Part shown: piece by piece, positions 25,020 to 36,405 of the stretch | Layout of the letters: each line of letters begins with the position of its first letter | Numbering within the stretch: position 1 is the first letter of the stretch | Source of the DNA: Paragordius varius | Taxonomy: Eukaryota; Nematomorpha | DNA: 64,000 bases | Assembly: GCA_964247055.1 (NCBI GenBank) | Contig: OZ176056.1 | Coordinates: forward strand, 3,348,001-3,412,000 | Reading direction: 5' to 3' | The notes under the pieces: model-generated | Told to the model about the DNA's origin: nothing | Database searches by the model: none | The model's input: the letters and a program-made list of their open reading frames with translations, nothing else | Position numbers and translations under genes: made by a program

Positions 25020-25579
25020 CACTTAAATTCAATTTGGGGTATCTAAATACCCCAGACTATATTTAAATTAATATTTTTAACAAACTACTGAAGGAAACGG
25101 TCATTTTTATGCTTCTATCCTAATAAAAATTAAATAAAAAGCCAAAATATCTAAATGAAATTTTGTTTTGAAAAAAAGTTCCATGTCAATCTACTCCGGC
25201 GCCATTTTTATTTTACATATTTTTTAAAATATCATGTTTTTTTGATTTTAACGTTAAAATTAAAGCTAATTGTTTATTTAAAGTACATTTAACATTGATA
25301 GAAAAAAAAGTGGTTTATTTTGTATTATTTTTTAATTTATGCACAATGTTACGTTGACTAAACTTTTACCTTTCAGTTTTACATTAATAAAAGTAATATC
25401 AAGTTTTCAATAAAATATTTTATAAGTTTCGGTTTATTAATTTTATATAGTTGCAAAATTTTGTCATGGTTTTGATTCGTAAAATATTTTTCAAAGTATT
25501 TAATTTTAAACAGGACTGGGGTATCCGAACTACCCCAATTTGAATCGAATGACTAAAATGAATGTGTTTTAGCCAAGTG
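25020..25579 (-). mobile_element. Family A TTAA element, copy 4
   Basis: The copy runs from CACTTAAATTC to CCAAGTG with TTAA on both sides (25016-25019 and 25580-25583). The terminal GGGGTA/TACCCC inverted motifs are present at both ends. It is in the opposite orientation to copies 1, 3 and 6. Confidence 0.78.
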
Positions 25580-25728
25580 TTAATAAAATCTAATTAAGTT
25601 TTTAAAGTTAAGGGCATTAAACACAGAATGCAAATATGTATTATATTACATATTATATTTATATAATTTTTATTGACCTCCGAATGGGAGATATTTTTTG
25701 TCAAGTAATTTCTTTATACACTGTGTTT

Positions 25729-28017
25729 ATAAAAATAACTTGTGAAATATATATTCTGATAGAAAAAGGTATCAGGATCATCATGGTGCTTTTGTTTTTT
25801 GTCCCTTTTTAGTAAAAAAGTAATTTCTCTTTGTGTTAAGTGCTCCATATCAGAAAAAAAATCGAGCACATTTTTTATAATAAAATTTGGTGGAAGCTAA
25901 ATACTTTATTTCAAGAAATATGACTAAACTATATCATAAACTATCTATAAAAAATAATATTTTCAAAATATTTTAATTTTTTGATTCTCTCTCTTTTAAA
26001 TGGGTTAGTTCATTAAAATAAACGCAAAAAGCCGAGAATGCGCGATAAAATTTTTAAAATACTAAATTTTAACATGAGAAAATTTTATTGAAAAAAGGGA
26101 TATTTTTACATAATTTTTAGCAAAATTTTGTTGGATTCTACGTCACACTATTTTTAGGCAGGTGGAAACAGTATAAAAACGCTTTTTATTATAAAAAACT
26201 TTATTAATTTCATGATGCTGAACATTTATATCATAACACTGGACAAAAAATTTTTCTGCCACTCGAATTTTTTGCATTTTCTGATATTTAGTATCATTTT
26301 AACAGTATATCTGAAATAATAATTATAACTCGATGGAAGAATTTTGTATAATTTGTTTTTTTTGATTATGCGCCCTCTTTATCAAAATTTTACTAAAAAA
26401 TGTTTTTCTTTGAAAATATACAAGTAATGCCCATTTGTAATATATCATTCGAAAGAGTAATAAAAACTCTATAAAATGCATACTATTATGTATTACATCG
26501 ACAGTTAATATTGGACACAAAGAGCGACAAACGCGCGAAGCGAAAGCAATTTTTTTAATTATTATATTTTTAAAACTATGGATGAAAATAGCTCAAATCT
26601 TGTTTAGATGGTGATGAATGTCAAAAAAGATAACACAAAAAAGTTTTTTTGAAAACATTTTTTTATTGCTTTTATGTCACTCAAAACAGCCATTTTTAGG
26701 TTTTTTTGTTTTTCAAAATTACCATCTCATCGATATTAATTTATTTTCTTTACGAGGCTGATCATTTCGAAATTTTAAAGATAAAAAACAAAGTTTAAGG
26801 TATTTTTGATCTTTAGTCATTATTTAATAAATTTACAGTTATAACTATGTATTTTAGTATCCACTAGGTAAATTATTTATGTTAATAATAATTTTTATTA
26901 AAAAAGTAAACCAAAAGCAATTTCAAACATTTTTTTTAAATTAAATACTAATATAACCCTAATAATCATATTAAAATAATTTATATGATTTTTAAATTAG
27001 TTTGTCTGTGAAAATTCTTGACTTATTTAGGGATTGAAAATGTCGACCATTTAAATCCAAATAACTTTTACATTCGATTGATTTAAATGACTTACTACCA
27101 TTTAAAAGTGCAGTTTTCTGCGCTCTTTCGAATGATATTAAATACATGGCTTCATATCTAAAACTTTTAATTTTCAAAATTTCGAGTTTAATGTTAAATC
27201 GGGGCCAAAAATTATCGATAAACTCTAATATAAAAAAATTCTTGCATGCTAGACCAATTTTCTTTTCAGATATACTAATTATGTACTTTAATGAAATAAA
27301 TTTTAAATTTACAAGAATGGCAGTTAAAAAAAGTTAAAAAATGTTGTCTAGTGTAATTATAATTAAAATATTCATTCGTCTTCAAATGTATGTCAAATAT
27401 AAATTGTATTTTTTATGAAAATTCACCAAAATTTGAAAGTAAAAGAGCTGAATTATTCTAAAGCCATGGTTTTTCAAGAAACGTGTTTTTTATAATAGCT
27501 ATAAACGTTTTATACCGTTTCCATCATGCCTTAAAATAGTGTGAAGTGCGCTCCAACAAAATTTTGCTAAATATTTTTGTGAAAAATATCCCTTTTTAAT
27601 AAAATATTGTTATATCAAAATTTATCATAATTTTAAAATTTTTTATAGCGCAATCCCGGCATTTTTGCGTTTATTTTAATAGAACGAGCCTTTTTTAGAA
27701 AAGCGAAAAAATTTGGGACTTTCGGAGCTCACATTTAAAAATTGAAATATTTTAAAAATATTGTTTTGTTAAGTATTTAATGATATAGTTCGGTGATATT
27801 TGGAATGAAGCATTTGGATCTCATCCAAAAAATTTTTATTAAAAAATATGCTCAACAGTTTCTGATATGGGTACTTACAAAAGTAAAACTTTATTATATC
27901 ACTAGCAAGGGCCAAAACCAAAAGCACCATGATAATCCTGATACATTTTCCTATCAGAATATATATATTTCTTCAGGTTATTTTTTATGCCTTCCGATTT
28001 CGGACACAGTTATATGA
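25729..28017 (+). repeat. R3 fold-back repeat, copy b, with R2 inserted at its centre
   Basis: The left arm (about 25729-26235) and right arm (about 27355-28017) are inverted copies of each other. Landmarks are ATCATCATGGTGCTTTTG against CAAAAGCACCATGATAATCC, and a GGTGGAAACAGTATAAAAAC block against its complement near 27520. The R2 element fills the gap between the arms. The right arm ends CCGATTTCGGACACAG. No coding capacity is seen in the arms. Confidence 0.6.
26236..27354 (-). mobile_element. R2 repeat, copy b, complete with terminal repeats
   Basis: The ends ACACTGGACA and TGTCTAGTGT form an imperfect terminal inverted repeat around 1,119 bp. Most of it aligns in reverse complement to copy a (2821-3715). 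It carries no transposase-like frame, so it is probably a non-autonomous DNA transposon. Confidence 0.65.
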
Positions 28018-28839
28018 GAATAAAGGGAAATTAAAAAAAAATGAGTCTACACCTGAATTACAATATTTTTATGACGTATTGTAGAATTTAAGGGGGATTT
28101 GATTATCGGAATTTTTTAGATTAAAAACTATCCATATTTTTGACTAAATTCTATAAATATAAAACTAGACTTAAGTTCAGCTTTAATTTAAAGTTATTAA
28201 CAATTAAATTAGAGGTTATATCAACCAATAGAAACAATAATACAAAATGAATTTTTAACTCCTTATTTTTAAAAGCCTATTGTGTTAATTAGTAATTCTT
28301 TTAATTAATAAATATTAACAATGTATTAATAACTTTCATGTTTGGTCTTTATTTATTTATGTATTTTCATGCAATAAATAATTTTATGGATGTAAAAACT
28401 TATTACAAAAACTATAGGTAACTACAACATCAGAATATGCTCATCATTCATACACAGTGACAAAACCTATAATACGATCGGCCATCCAGTTTGATTGCAT
28501 CAATAATTTTATCACCAGAGTTTATGCAAACAATATATATGTTTTGCTTTATCCTTAGGATCTGAATAATACTATAAATGCATTCATCACGGCCCTGTAA
28601 CGTTTATTATAAATAAATCAAATATTGTCGAATATATAATTCCTAAGACATAATTAAATATAAATCAATGGTATAAGTTTAATATATACAAGTGTAACAT
28701 AACATTACTGGGGAGAAAACTTCGTAGACGATTAATTTCATACGAACATCATTTTGTTTATCTGACATTAAATAAAACACAGATACAATTTAAGTACGCA
28801 AGAAGTAAGGTTTTATTTTTATCATTCTGCTTGAGCTTG

Positions 28840-29665
28840 AAAAAGAAACATTTGTGGCACACATTTCCATCAGAAGGAAAAAGATATTGAAGTTACCGTT
28901 TGTTGGTAGACACATGTCGTGGACATGCTTCATCAATTAGTTTCGAAAATTCAAAAATAGTGTTTCAATGTAAAAGACAATAAGTGATCTGTTCGATTAT
29001 TCCATTGCAAAGACGATGAAAGTGTAAGAATTATAGGATGATGGGTCAAATAAAAATCAACGGTATTTGGCAAAAACATTATTTATGTGTATCACAAAAA
29101 ACAATCAATAGACGTGTACGATAATTTGGAAAACCAATAAACAATGAACATCAAATCAAAAAAATCACATTTGCAGCGAATCTTGGCGGGTGATGAGAGG
29201 GCTTTATTTATAAATTGAAGGCAAAAAAACCGCGGCTTTGATTTTGCCAAGTCGGTCTATCAACACCAGAGTCAGGTCGCTTTGGAAACAAGATCATGCT
29301 CTATGTCATGGAACCGAAGCGGTATTATGTAGTTTTTAAACCACGTAAAACTGTTAATACTTAATGCAATTGCCAACAACGGATTAATTTACATGCATCA
29401 AATAAAAAACGCCTAGAATAGGCCAGAAGACATGACAAAGTAATTTTGCTACAATGCTCCGTCTCATACAGCAAAATTAGTGAATGATACCTTAAAATCG
29501 CTTCAATGGAAGTTTATTGCGCATCCGCTGTACTCTCTTGAACTGGTGACATATAATTTATAATTCGCAAGTAAAGACAGACCCTAGCAGAGTAGCACAA
29601 TAACCCCGAAGACATTGAAAAAGGAAAATGGTTTCCGCAGAGACAATCAATTTTTTGCATTCAAT
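28840..29665 (+). pseudogene. Mariner transposase fossil
   Basis: Reading across frames, the mariner transposase order is clear: a worn helix-turn-helix region with FNVKD, then RILAGDERALF (family RIVTGDEKW), a worn block ending GTEAVLC..-like with MSWNRSGIM, then MTK(V)ILL, APSHTAKLVNDTLKSLQW and AHPLYS. Those last two blocks match HDNAPSHTAK and AHPPYSPDLAPS. Several stops and frame changes make it inactive. I could not pair terminal repeats. It differs in sequence from the fossil at 6.35-7.16 kb. Confidence 0.65.
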
Positions 29666-30342
29666 AACTGCGATATGGGCGAAATGCGTAGTATAAACAA
29701 TATTTTAATTAAATAAATGATTCTCTCTAGCCTCCCTCTGTCAAGAAAAGTTTAATCATGTTTTTGAAGCATTTTCTGGGAAGGCTTAAAGCTAATGAAA
29801 TATATTTTGTACTTTAATGAAGGCGCCAAATGTAGAACAAATAGTTTAATGAATCGATTACAGCCACTTACCTTCTATAAAAGCGTCCAATCGGGTTATC
29901 TTAAATTAAACAAATTTGTGACTAATTACAGAAAACAATTGGTTAAAACGGAATTAAGAGAATCACAAATTTTTACTATTTATGTATTTTTCTCATTTAT
30001 CGATTTAAAACACATAATTAATATTGAATAATAATAGGTAGTAAAATTTGATAACATTTTACTGTGTCGCTATATATTTAAAAAGAGACCGGCAAATCTT
30101 ATCATAGGTTAAACCCCAACTGTATTTATTTCAATTAAATGGAAAACTAAACATGTATAATAATATTGATGATTGCCAAGTTAAAATGAAATGTGAATAA
30201 TTTTTTTTGAAAAAACATTTGTGCAAAATATCATGATAGCATCAAAAAAATGTAATTGAGAAAATTATAAGTTGCGGAACATTTTTAATTTTAAATGATA
30301 TAAATCAAATGTTTAATAAACATAATTTGGCACATAAATTGT
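29666..30342. other. Intergenic with a 78-codon open frame (29795-30031)
   Basis: One plus-strand frame (29795-30031) contains LKLNKFVTNYRKQLVK but no recognised domain. I leave it uncalled. The rest is AT-rich and has no visible element. Confidence 0.35.
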
Positions 30343-31798
30343 TTAATAATTATTCCGTCTTAGCAAATCAATTACATGAGAAACTATCATTTTAGGTTCT
30401 TCCATAGCTCCCAATCCTTCATCACCGCACATTAAAGTTTTACTTATGGGTGATATAATTTCAAAGTGCAACAAATCCCTTACTATTTCAATATGCTTTT
30501 TGGTTAATGGATGGTCCCACATTTTGCTATTCATAGCTGGGGCCAAAATCACCGGTTTCTATTTGGGGCATAGACATTTTAATTTATAGATATGTGATGT
30601 CTTTTTTTGGCTAATTTTGTTTAAAATAAATTAACTTAAACTTTGGGACAGAAATGTAGTTTCGTCTAATACTATATATATATATATATATATAAATTGA
30701 CTTGCTATAGAATAGAAACCCGAAAACGGCTTTGACAGTCAGCTGTTTGTGTGAAATTTTTCAATATTTTCACAAATCGTACGAAGATTCGTACCGGCTA
30801 TTGTCAATGTTGTCATTATTTATAAAGGATAGCGTAAAAATTGTCCAATAAAAAGTATTTATGTTACAAATTAAAGCCGTTATATTGGAAATTTTTTACA
30901 CACTGAGTGACTTTTTATAGCAAAAGCTTGTAAACCTCTTCGTTGGTGGAGACAGAATATTTAAAAGTAAGCTTTTGGATATAATTACCAATTATAATAT
31001 GAATTGAATAGGTTTTATCATTTATAAAAAGTAGATGTTCGATGCCATGGAATTGTTTGCTACATTGCTTTTTATTTTCCTAAAAACAAAAGGGATATTT
31101 ACAAATTTTTTAAAACCACTACTTATCAAACATTAGGAAATCCAATATATGGCATATGTTGAGAATAGTAATTGTTTTTATTGTAAATTCCTTTGGGTAA
31201 AACTCATTCAACGCAATGATAAATGTTGAACCACATTTATAAAAAACCATTAAAATTTTACATATACATAAAACTTTATCAGTTTGGGTTAACATACCTG
31301 ATTAGTTTTATCAGAAGATGAAATGTCCCAAGCCCGAACTAAGCATGTTAAAAAATTGTCTGCAAGACCCGCCGCTATTTTAGCCAAAGTATTGGCATCA
31401 AGGGGAGCAATTAACAATGCATCAGCCCACTTTCCCAACTCAATATGCAGGATAGGATCGCCTCGATTTTTCCAGGAATCCCATTCATTTGTGTCACGTA
31501 GGATTAACGGATGTTCCGAATAAATAATATCGTATGGTGAACTTTGCCCTTTATTAGTTTCTACATTTTGACCTGCGCCATAATATTCATGACTAACCTG
31601 TTCAGGTACGAAAAAGGATATGGCTTTTTGAGTCGGGACCAATTTTAAAGCAACTTTCGTTACAGATGATATGTGTTGCGGAATATCATGTATTAAATGA
31701 TGAACTAATTCTTTAGTTTTGATGGCAGCTACACTGCCTGTAATTCCAACTACCAAATTTATTTGGCCTTTCGGTTTAGTATAATTAAAGTGTTCCAT
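30343..31798 (-). CDS. PPCDC: Phosphopantothenoylcysteine decarboxylase, 238 aa
   Basis: Two exons, 31798-31298 and 30558-30343, join in frame around a 739-nt intron. PPCDC is the flavoenzyme that decarboxylates 4'-phosphopantothenoylcysteine to 4'-phosphopantetheine in coenzyme A synthesis. The flavin-binding start GITGSVAA (residues 19-26), the catalytic His in DPILHIEL (His118), APLDANTLAK, the PAMNSKMW motif (Asn177) and the substrate-clamp cysteine in MCGDEGLGAM (Cys211) are all present. It is longer than the human enzyme (204 aa). The main cause is an insert of about 25 residues (around residues 66-92) before the IIYSEHPLILRDTNEWDSW stretch. Its start lies 106 bases downstream of the TMEM258 stop, on the same strand. 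Confidence 0.93.
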
Positions 31799-31904
31799 AA
31801 GTTATTTAAAAATGAATACGTAAACCAAACCAAACACGAATTTGAATATTAATATATAAACATATGATAGTTAAAATTAGGTCACACATAAAAAATTTGT
31901 TACA

Positions 31905-32156
31905 TTATACATATATTCCAACCCATAACATTAAAAACAATGTTCCCAATCCCATAAATATGGCACTAAAAAGTGCAATTAAAAATTCTTTTGTAATTTC
32001 TCGGCTGTATTTGTTGCTATTAACTTCATATCTATGAATATAAAAAAGTAAATCTTACACAAAAAACCAAATGGTAAAAAATAGACCAAATGATAATAGA
32101 GTCAACGATAAATGGGGAAACACAACAGGGTTGATAGGGCTAACGTACCTTTCCAT
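31905..32156 (-). CDS. TMEM258: TMEM258, oligosaccharyltransferase subunit, 74 aa
   Basis: Two exons, 32156-32059 and 32031-31905, are separated by a 27-nt GT-AG intron (32032-32058). The protein begins [18 protein letters not shown] and ends [11 protein letters not shown], matching animal TMEM258 almost end to end (vertebrate start RYVSPVNPAVFPHLSVVL, end LLLWVGIYV). It has two membrane spans with the [14 protein letters not shown] loop between them. TMEM258 belongs to the ER oligosaccharyltransferase complex that N-glycosylates nascent proteins. The intron is the only solution that restores FFVYEV, so its length is secure. The gene is head-to-head with ATP6V0E. Confidence 0.95.
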
Positions 32157-32233
32157 TTGGCCAACACGTTTGCAAAATAATGAATGTGTGCTATAAACTC
32201 CTTTCGAACATATGTTATTTTAAAGGTTAGTTA
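32157..32233. promoter_or_regulatory. Putative bidirectional promoter, TMEM258/ATP6V0E
   Basis: Only 77 bases separate the start codons of two divergent genes. Any promoters for both must lie here or in the coding ends. A block near the middle, AATAATGAATGTGTGC, is richer than the background, but I see no clear TATA box. Confidence 0.55.
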
Positions 32234-32578
32234 ATGTTAGATGCAATTTGGGTATTCGTCATAGTTACAGTGTTCTGGGGTGTTATTGGAATCGTTATAC
32301 CTTTAGTTATACCCAAAAGGAATCAAAGTCGAGGGTATTCATATTGTTTTTAATTATATGTAGACTTTTGCAACTTGTGATAGCTTTAACCGCAGCATGT
32401 TGTTGGCTCTTGTAAGATTTTACTACTTCTAAATTAAAAACATATCAATTTAATCATTTTTTTTTAATTTAGTTGGCTTTGTAATTTTTGTATGCAATTA
32501 AATCCCTTAATTGGACCAACTTTAGAGAACACAACTTATTTATGGTTACACCATCAATGGGGAACCTATAGACGTTAA
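32234..32578 (+). CDS. ATP6V0E: V-type proton ATPase subunit e, 84 aa
   Basis: Exons are 32234-32334, 32364-32411 and 32473-32578, with introns of 29 and 61 nt. The protein has the V-ATPase subunit e signature VTVFWGVIGIVIPLVIPK in the first membrane helix, then ALTAACCWLFWL in the second, and QLNPLIGPTLENTT before the tail, matching the animal QLNPLFGPQL.NET pattern. Its length agrees with the family (about 80 aa). Subunit e sits in the membrane Vo sector of the proton pump of lysosomes, endosomes and plasma membranes. The open frame on the other strand over the last exon is its shadow. It is divergent from TMEM258. Confidence 0.94.
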
Positions 32579-33700
32579 ACCATCTCAATCTTATATAATA
32601 ACTATTCCACCATATTATGTCGCTATTTAATGTGTATACAATATATAAATTAAATATTTTATTTAATATAAAATCATAAATTGTAATCTTTACAAACATT
32701 AATTCCCAAATCTTGCCCGATATTGAATCGCGAGCACCACATTCCAATGATAGTACGTAATTGTTAAAATAAATACTCTCCTTTTTAATTAAACTTAACT
32801 ACTTTATAAAAATGCAGTATTTTCTTATAAAACTCAACCCTGTTTTTTATTAAGTTCGAGTTTCATTTTTTAAAAATATTTTTTGTAAAAATCATTACTT
32901 GATTTTAAGTTTTATTTTTAATCTTCATTTGTTAAATTGGTAAAATATTAAAGTTTATTAGCGTTGGGTTTTATTACCATCAAACAAATTTAGAGATTAA
33001 ATATTAATTCTTATAATAAATATTATTCCAAGAGAATATATTTATGTGCTGAAGCGCTATTTTTTTTCAAAAAACGCGTTAAGATTTGATGAAAAGTATA
33101 ATTCGCATTTTTATATTAACATGTTATCCCAACATTATTTATGCCTAATTTTCAATAACTATAGGAGAGAATAGATTATTTAATATGTATTGCAAAAATA
33201 ATATTTAAAATTAAAAAATTACACAACTCAAAAAATGATCACATATTTGGGAGTAATATGTTTTCATATGCGTAAAACATGAATATATTAGCCTTATAAC
33301 AAACCGCTTAAACGAAAAGTTTATGACTATTATAAGATTTCTTCAGCGAATTATAAATTAGCTTATTTTCAAAAGGTATACTTTTGTGATTATAATAATT
33401 TTTGTAAGATATGACCTTAAATACAGGGCGGCCAACAAAAATGGCTTCACGACCGCCTTTTCAAAAACGGCGGGCCGCTCTAATAAATTACAAAAAATGG
33501 TCCTCAATAAATAATTTATTATAAAATCTTGGGACTGTATAAATAAATTACTGCCATTTTATATCAAATTCGGTAAGATATATTTAGATTTGCCTATATT
33601 TTTAAGAATATAAAGTTATCTTCAATAAATAATCTTAATCTTGTTATTTTAACTTTCACTTATAGAAATTTAATTTTTTTACCTTAAACTCATAATAATT
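32579..33700. other. Intergenic, AT-rich
   Basis: No gene is seen. A CAGGGCGGCCAAC segment at 33426 with GGCGGGCCGC nearby recalls hAT-like ends (compare 20306), but I could not find a matching second end. Confidence 0.4.
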
Positions 33701-33705
33701 TATGA

Positions 33706-33934
33706 TATACCATTTACGGTTCAAATTCACACTTGAACCATTTAAATTCACCCTAAAAATAAATTATGTTTTTAAACTAATATAAATCATTATAAATATG
33801 AATGGCATACTTTATTATTTTTTCAGTATTATTTTAATATAAAACATAATTTTATTATTTAAAAATATAGGTAGTTTTTGATCTTAAATAACATACAATT
33901 TATTTGAGGGTGAATTCGAATTGTAAATAATATA
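33706..33934 (+). mobile_element. Family H hairpin element, copy 1
   Basis: The ends TATACCATTTAC and GTAAATAATATAT are inverted repeats, followed inwards by TTCAAATTCAC-type units (two on the left, one on the right). The AT-rich core resembles copies 3-5. Family H elements sit in TA-rich sequence and have no coding capacity. Confidence 0.65.
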
Positions 33935-34225
33935 TCTAGGCCTAGGGTTATATATGTGGTATACATAAATACTAAACGGCTTAAAAATAAACCTTTATCG
34001 AAGAATAGTATTATAAACGAAATACATATATTCTAAATAAATTATTATTCAAAATAATTGAGTAAATACTAAAATATTTTCTTAAATTATAAACTATATT
34101 AAGTTTTTTTCTAATTTTTATGAGCTACAAGAATATTTGACTGATTTAATACAACAAAAATGAAATTATATCATATTATTTGAAAATATTTACCAACAAA
34201 CACCCGAGATAAATATATTATATAA

Positions 34226-35667
34226 CACTTTGATTCAAATTGGGGTATCTAAATACCCCAGATTATGGGTGGGGTGATAAAAAAGTCGCACTTGACTTGT
34301 AAGTCAAGCGTGGCAAGTTGAGCAAGTTTACTTAAGCCAGAAAGTGTACACTTGAAGATCGGTGATAAAAAACACTTAAGTCAAGACTTTTGCTTATGAA
34401 TGTAACATTTTTTTGCCACCTGATTCGACAAAAATTATTTTGACTCTTTTCAGCCAAAATTTATGAAATAAGGCACAAAATGATAAACAATTAATACAAT
34501 ATGCATTAATTTAGGTTTTTCAAACCCACTGGCAAGTATCTTTAATAGTTTAGAATTTAATATTGAGCCTGGTAATAATTTTTAGATAGATGAAACCATT
34601 CGCTCTTAAAACCCTTTCCTTTCTTTATCACACTACATTTTGTTCGAAGTCCATTTGCAAATATAATGGGAAGATGTTTATACAATATAACATAATTATT
34701 TTTAAATTATAAACATTACATTTGAAATAAATTTATGATGAAATAAATTCTTTACATTGGTTAATAGTGAAGTAACCTTTTGCTTGTAATAAACGAAGTT
34801 TGAAATTTTACAACTATTAATTTTAAGAAATTTTCGAGAATCCATTTTTTTGCGGTCACGGAATCGATATATTTAGCATATTATATATCATGTTATATAT
34901 TAGCAGAGTTTTTTTTATAAATTTATCCTCTTTTGTAAATACCAAATGAATAGAGTAATTAGCCAAAATTTATAAAATTAACAATTTATAGCAATAACAA
35001 AGGTTTGAATTACATATAAAACTTAAATTTTATATATAAATAGTTTTAATTTCATCCATATTTTTAAATCTGTCAAGTGTGCCCTACATCACACTTGCAA
35101 AATCTTTAAGTTTTGATCATATGATTATTTATCACCTCCTTATCAAGTTTTCTTGCTTGACTTAAGTGTAATGTCAAAATTTTTTTATCACATGAAAGCA
35201 AGCCATGACTTAAAAAACTTAGTCAAGTCAAAAAATATTTTTTATCACCCGGCCCTATATTTAAGTTAATATTTTTGAAAAACTACTGAAAACGGTCCCA
35301 ATTTAAAATGCTTCTATCATAATAAATGTTAAATAAATAATTCGATATATCCAAATATAATTTAGTTTTGAAAAAAAATCTTTATCAAACTACTCTGACG
35401 CCATTTTCATTTTACAACATTTTTGCAAATATCGGTTTATTTAATTTTAATGCTAATTTTTTTAAAATAACATTCAATATTGATAGAAACAAAGTGGTTA
35501 ATTTATATTATTTTTAGATTTTGATAATGCACTCATTATAGTGCAAACTTTTGCCATAATTTCGAGTCCTTTTATATTTTTTGAAGTATTTAATTTTAAA
35601 CTTGCCTGGGGTATCTAACTACCCCAATTCGAATCAAAGGACGAAATGAATGTGTTGTATCCAAGTG
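34226..35667 (-). mobile_element. Family A TTAA element, copy 5, split by a nested insertion
   Basis: The left part (34226-34265, CACTTTGATTCAAATTGGGG onwards) and the right part (from about 35259 to CCAAGTG at 35667) together make one family A copy. A 1-kb element interrupts it immediately after the left terminal hairpin. The flanks are TATAA and TAAAA, so the TTAA duplication is not preserved. Confidence 0.7.
34266..35258 (+). mobile_element. Nested element with GGGTGATAAAAA-type ends
   Basis: The start GGGTGGGGTGATAAAAAAG and the end TTTTTTATCACCCGGCCC form an imperfect terminal inverted repeat of about 18 bp. Further in, both ends carry CTTGACTTAAG-like motifs in inverted order. The family A sequence resumes with TATATTTAAG, so the insertion appears to have duplicated TAT. 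No transposase frame is seen. A 3-bp duplication would suit the PIF/Harbinger group, but the call is tentative. Confidence 0.6.
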
Positions 35668-35756
35668 TAAAAATATTGTTTTTTGAATAGACTTGTACCG
35701 TTAAAAAAGCCATTTATTTAATTATAAAGGTAAAATAATTTGAAAAACTTTTCACA

Positions 35757-36405
35757 ACATATACCATTTGCACTTCAAGGGTGTCCTTGAACACTTCAAG
35801 TTGGTCCTTGAACGTTTCAAGTTTGCCCTTGAACACTTCAAGTTGGTCCTTGAACGTTTCAAGTTTGTCCTTGAACACTTCAAGTTGGTCCTTAAACACT
35901 TCAAGTTGGTCCTTTGACTTTTTTGTTTTCTTTTTAACTTTTATCAATCAAATCGTATATCATTCATAAATTATCGTTTTAACCTATTTTTTATTATATA
36001 TGATAAATTTTAAATCAATATCAACTTTTAATCATTGAGAAATCGTATATCTTTATTGATATATTAATATTATTTTTATAATTTGTAAGATTTTAACACG
36101 TAAATAATAAAAAAATAAGTATTCTATGTTATTATTTACAATTTTTCATTATTTAAAATTTTGTATTGAAAAACGAATTAGTTTGAACCAAAAAAGTGGT
36201 CTTTGAATAGAAATATTTTTTTAAATGAATAAATATATAATAAAAGAAGGAAATTAGGTTAAAAAATAATAAAATACATTCAAAAATTATGATTAAATAT
36301 CAATTTTAAAATAAAGACCAACTTGAAGTGTTCAAGGGGGCCAACTTGAAATCAAAACCTGAAGTGTTCAAGAACACTCTTGAAGTGCAAATAGTATATA
36401 TATAA
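35757..36405 (+). mobile_element. Family H hairpin element, copy 2, with 21-bp tandem repeats
   Basis: The ends ATACCATTTGCACTTCAAG and CTTGAAGTGCAAATAGTAT are inverted repeats. About seven tandem units of 21 bp (TTGAACACTTCAAGTTGG...) fill 35775-35915. One or two inverted units sit at the right end (36315-36395). Because 21 is a multiple of three, both strands read as repeated seven-residue peptides, which is not evidence of a gene. Confidence 0.75.

Noticed and set aside
32469-32747. 92-codon minus-strand frame.
   Set aside because: It is antisense to the last exon of V-ATPase subunit e and shows no protein features of its own.
35714-35969. Open frames with seven-residue repeats on both strands (for example DQLEVFK and LNTSSWS).
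   Set aside because: They are the 21-bp tandem units of family H copy 2 read as protein; 21 is a multiple of three, so frames stay open by chance.
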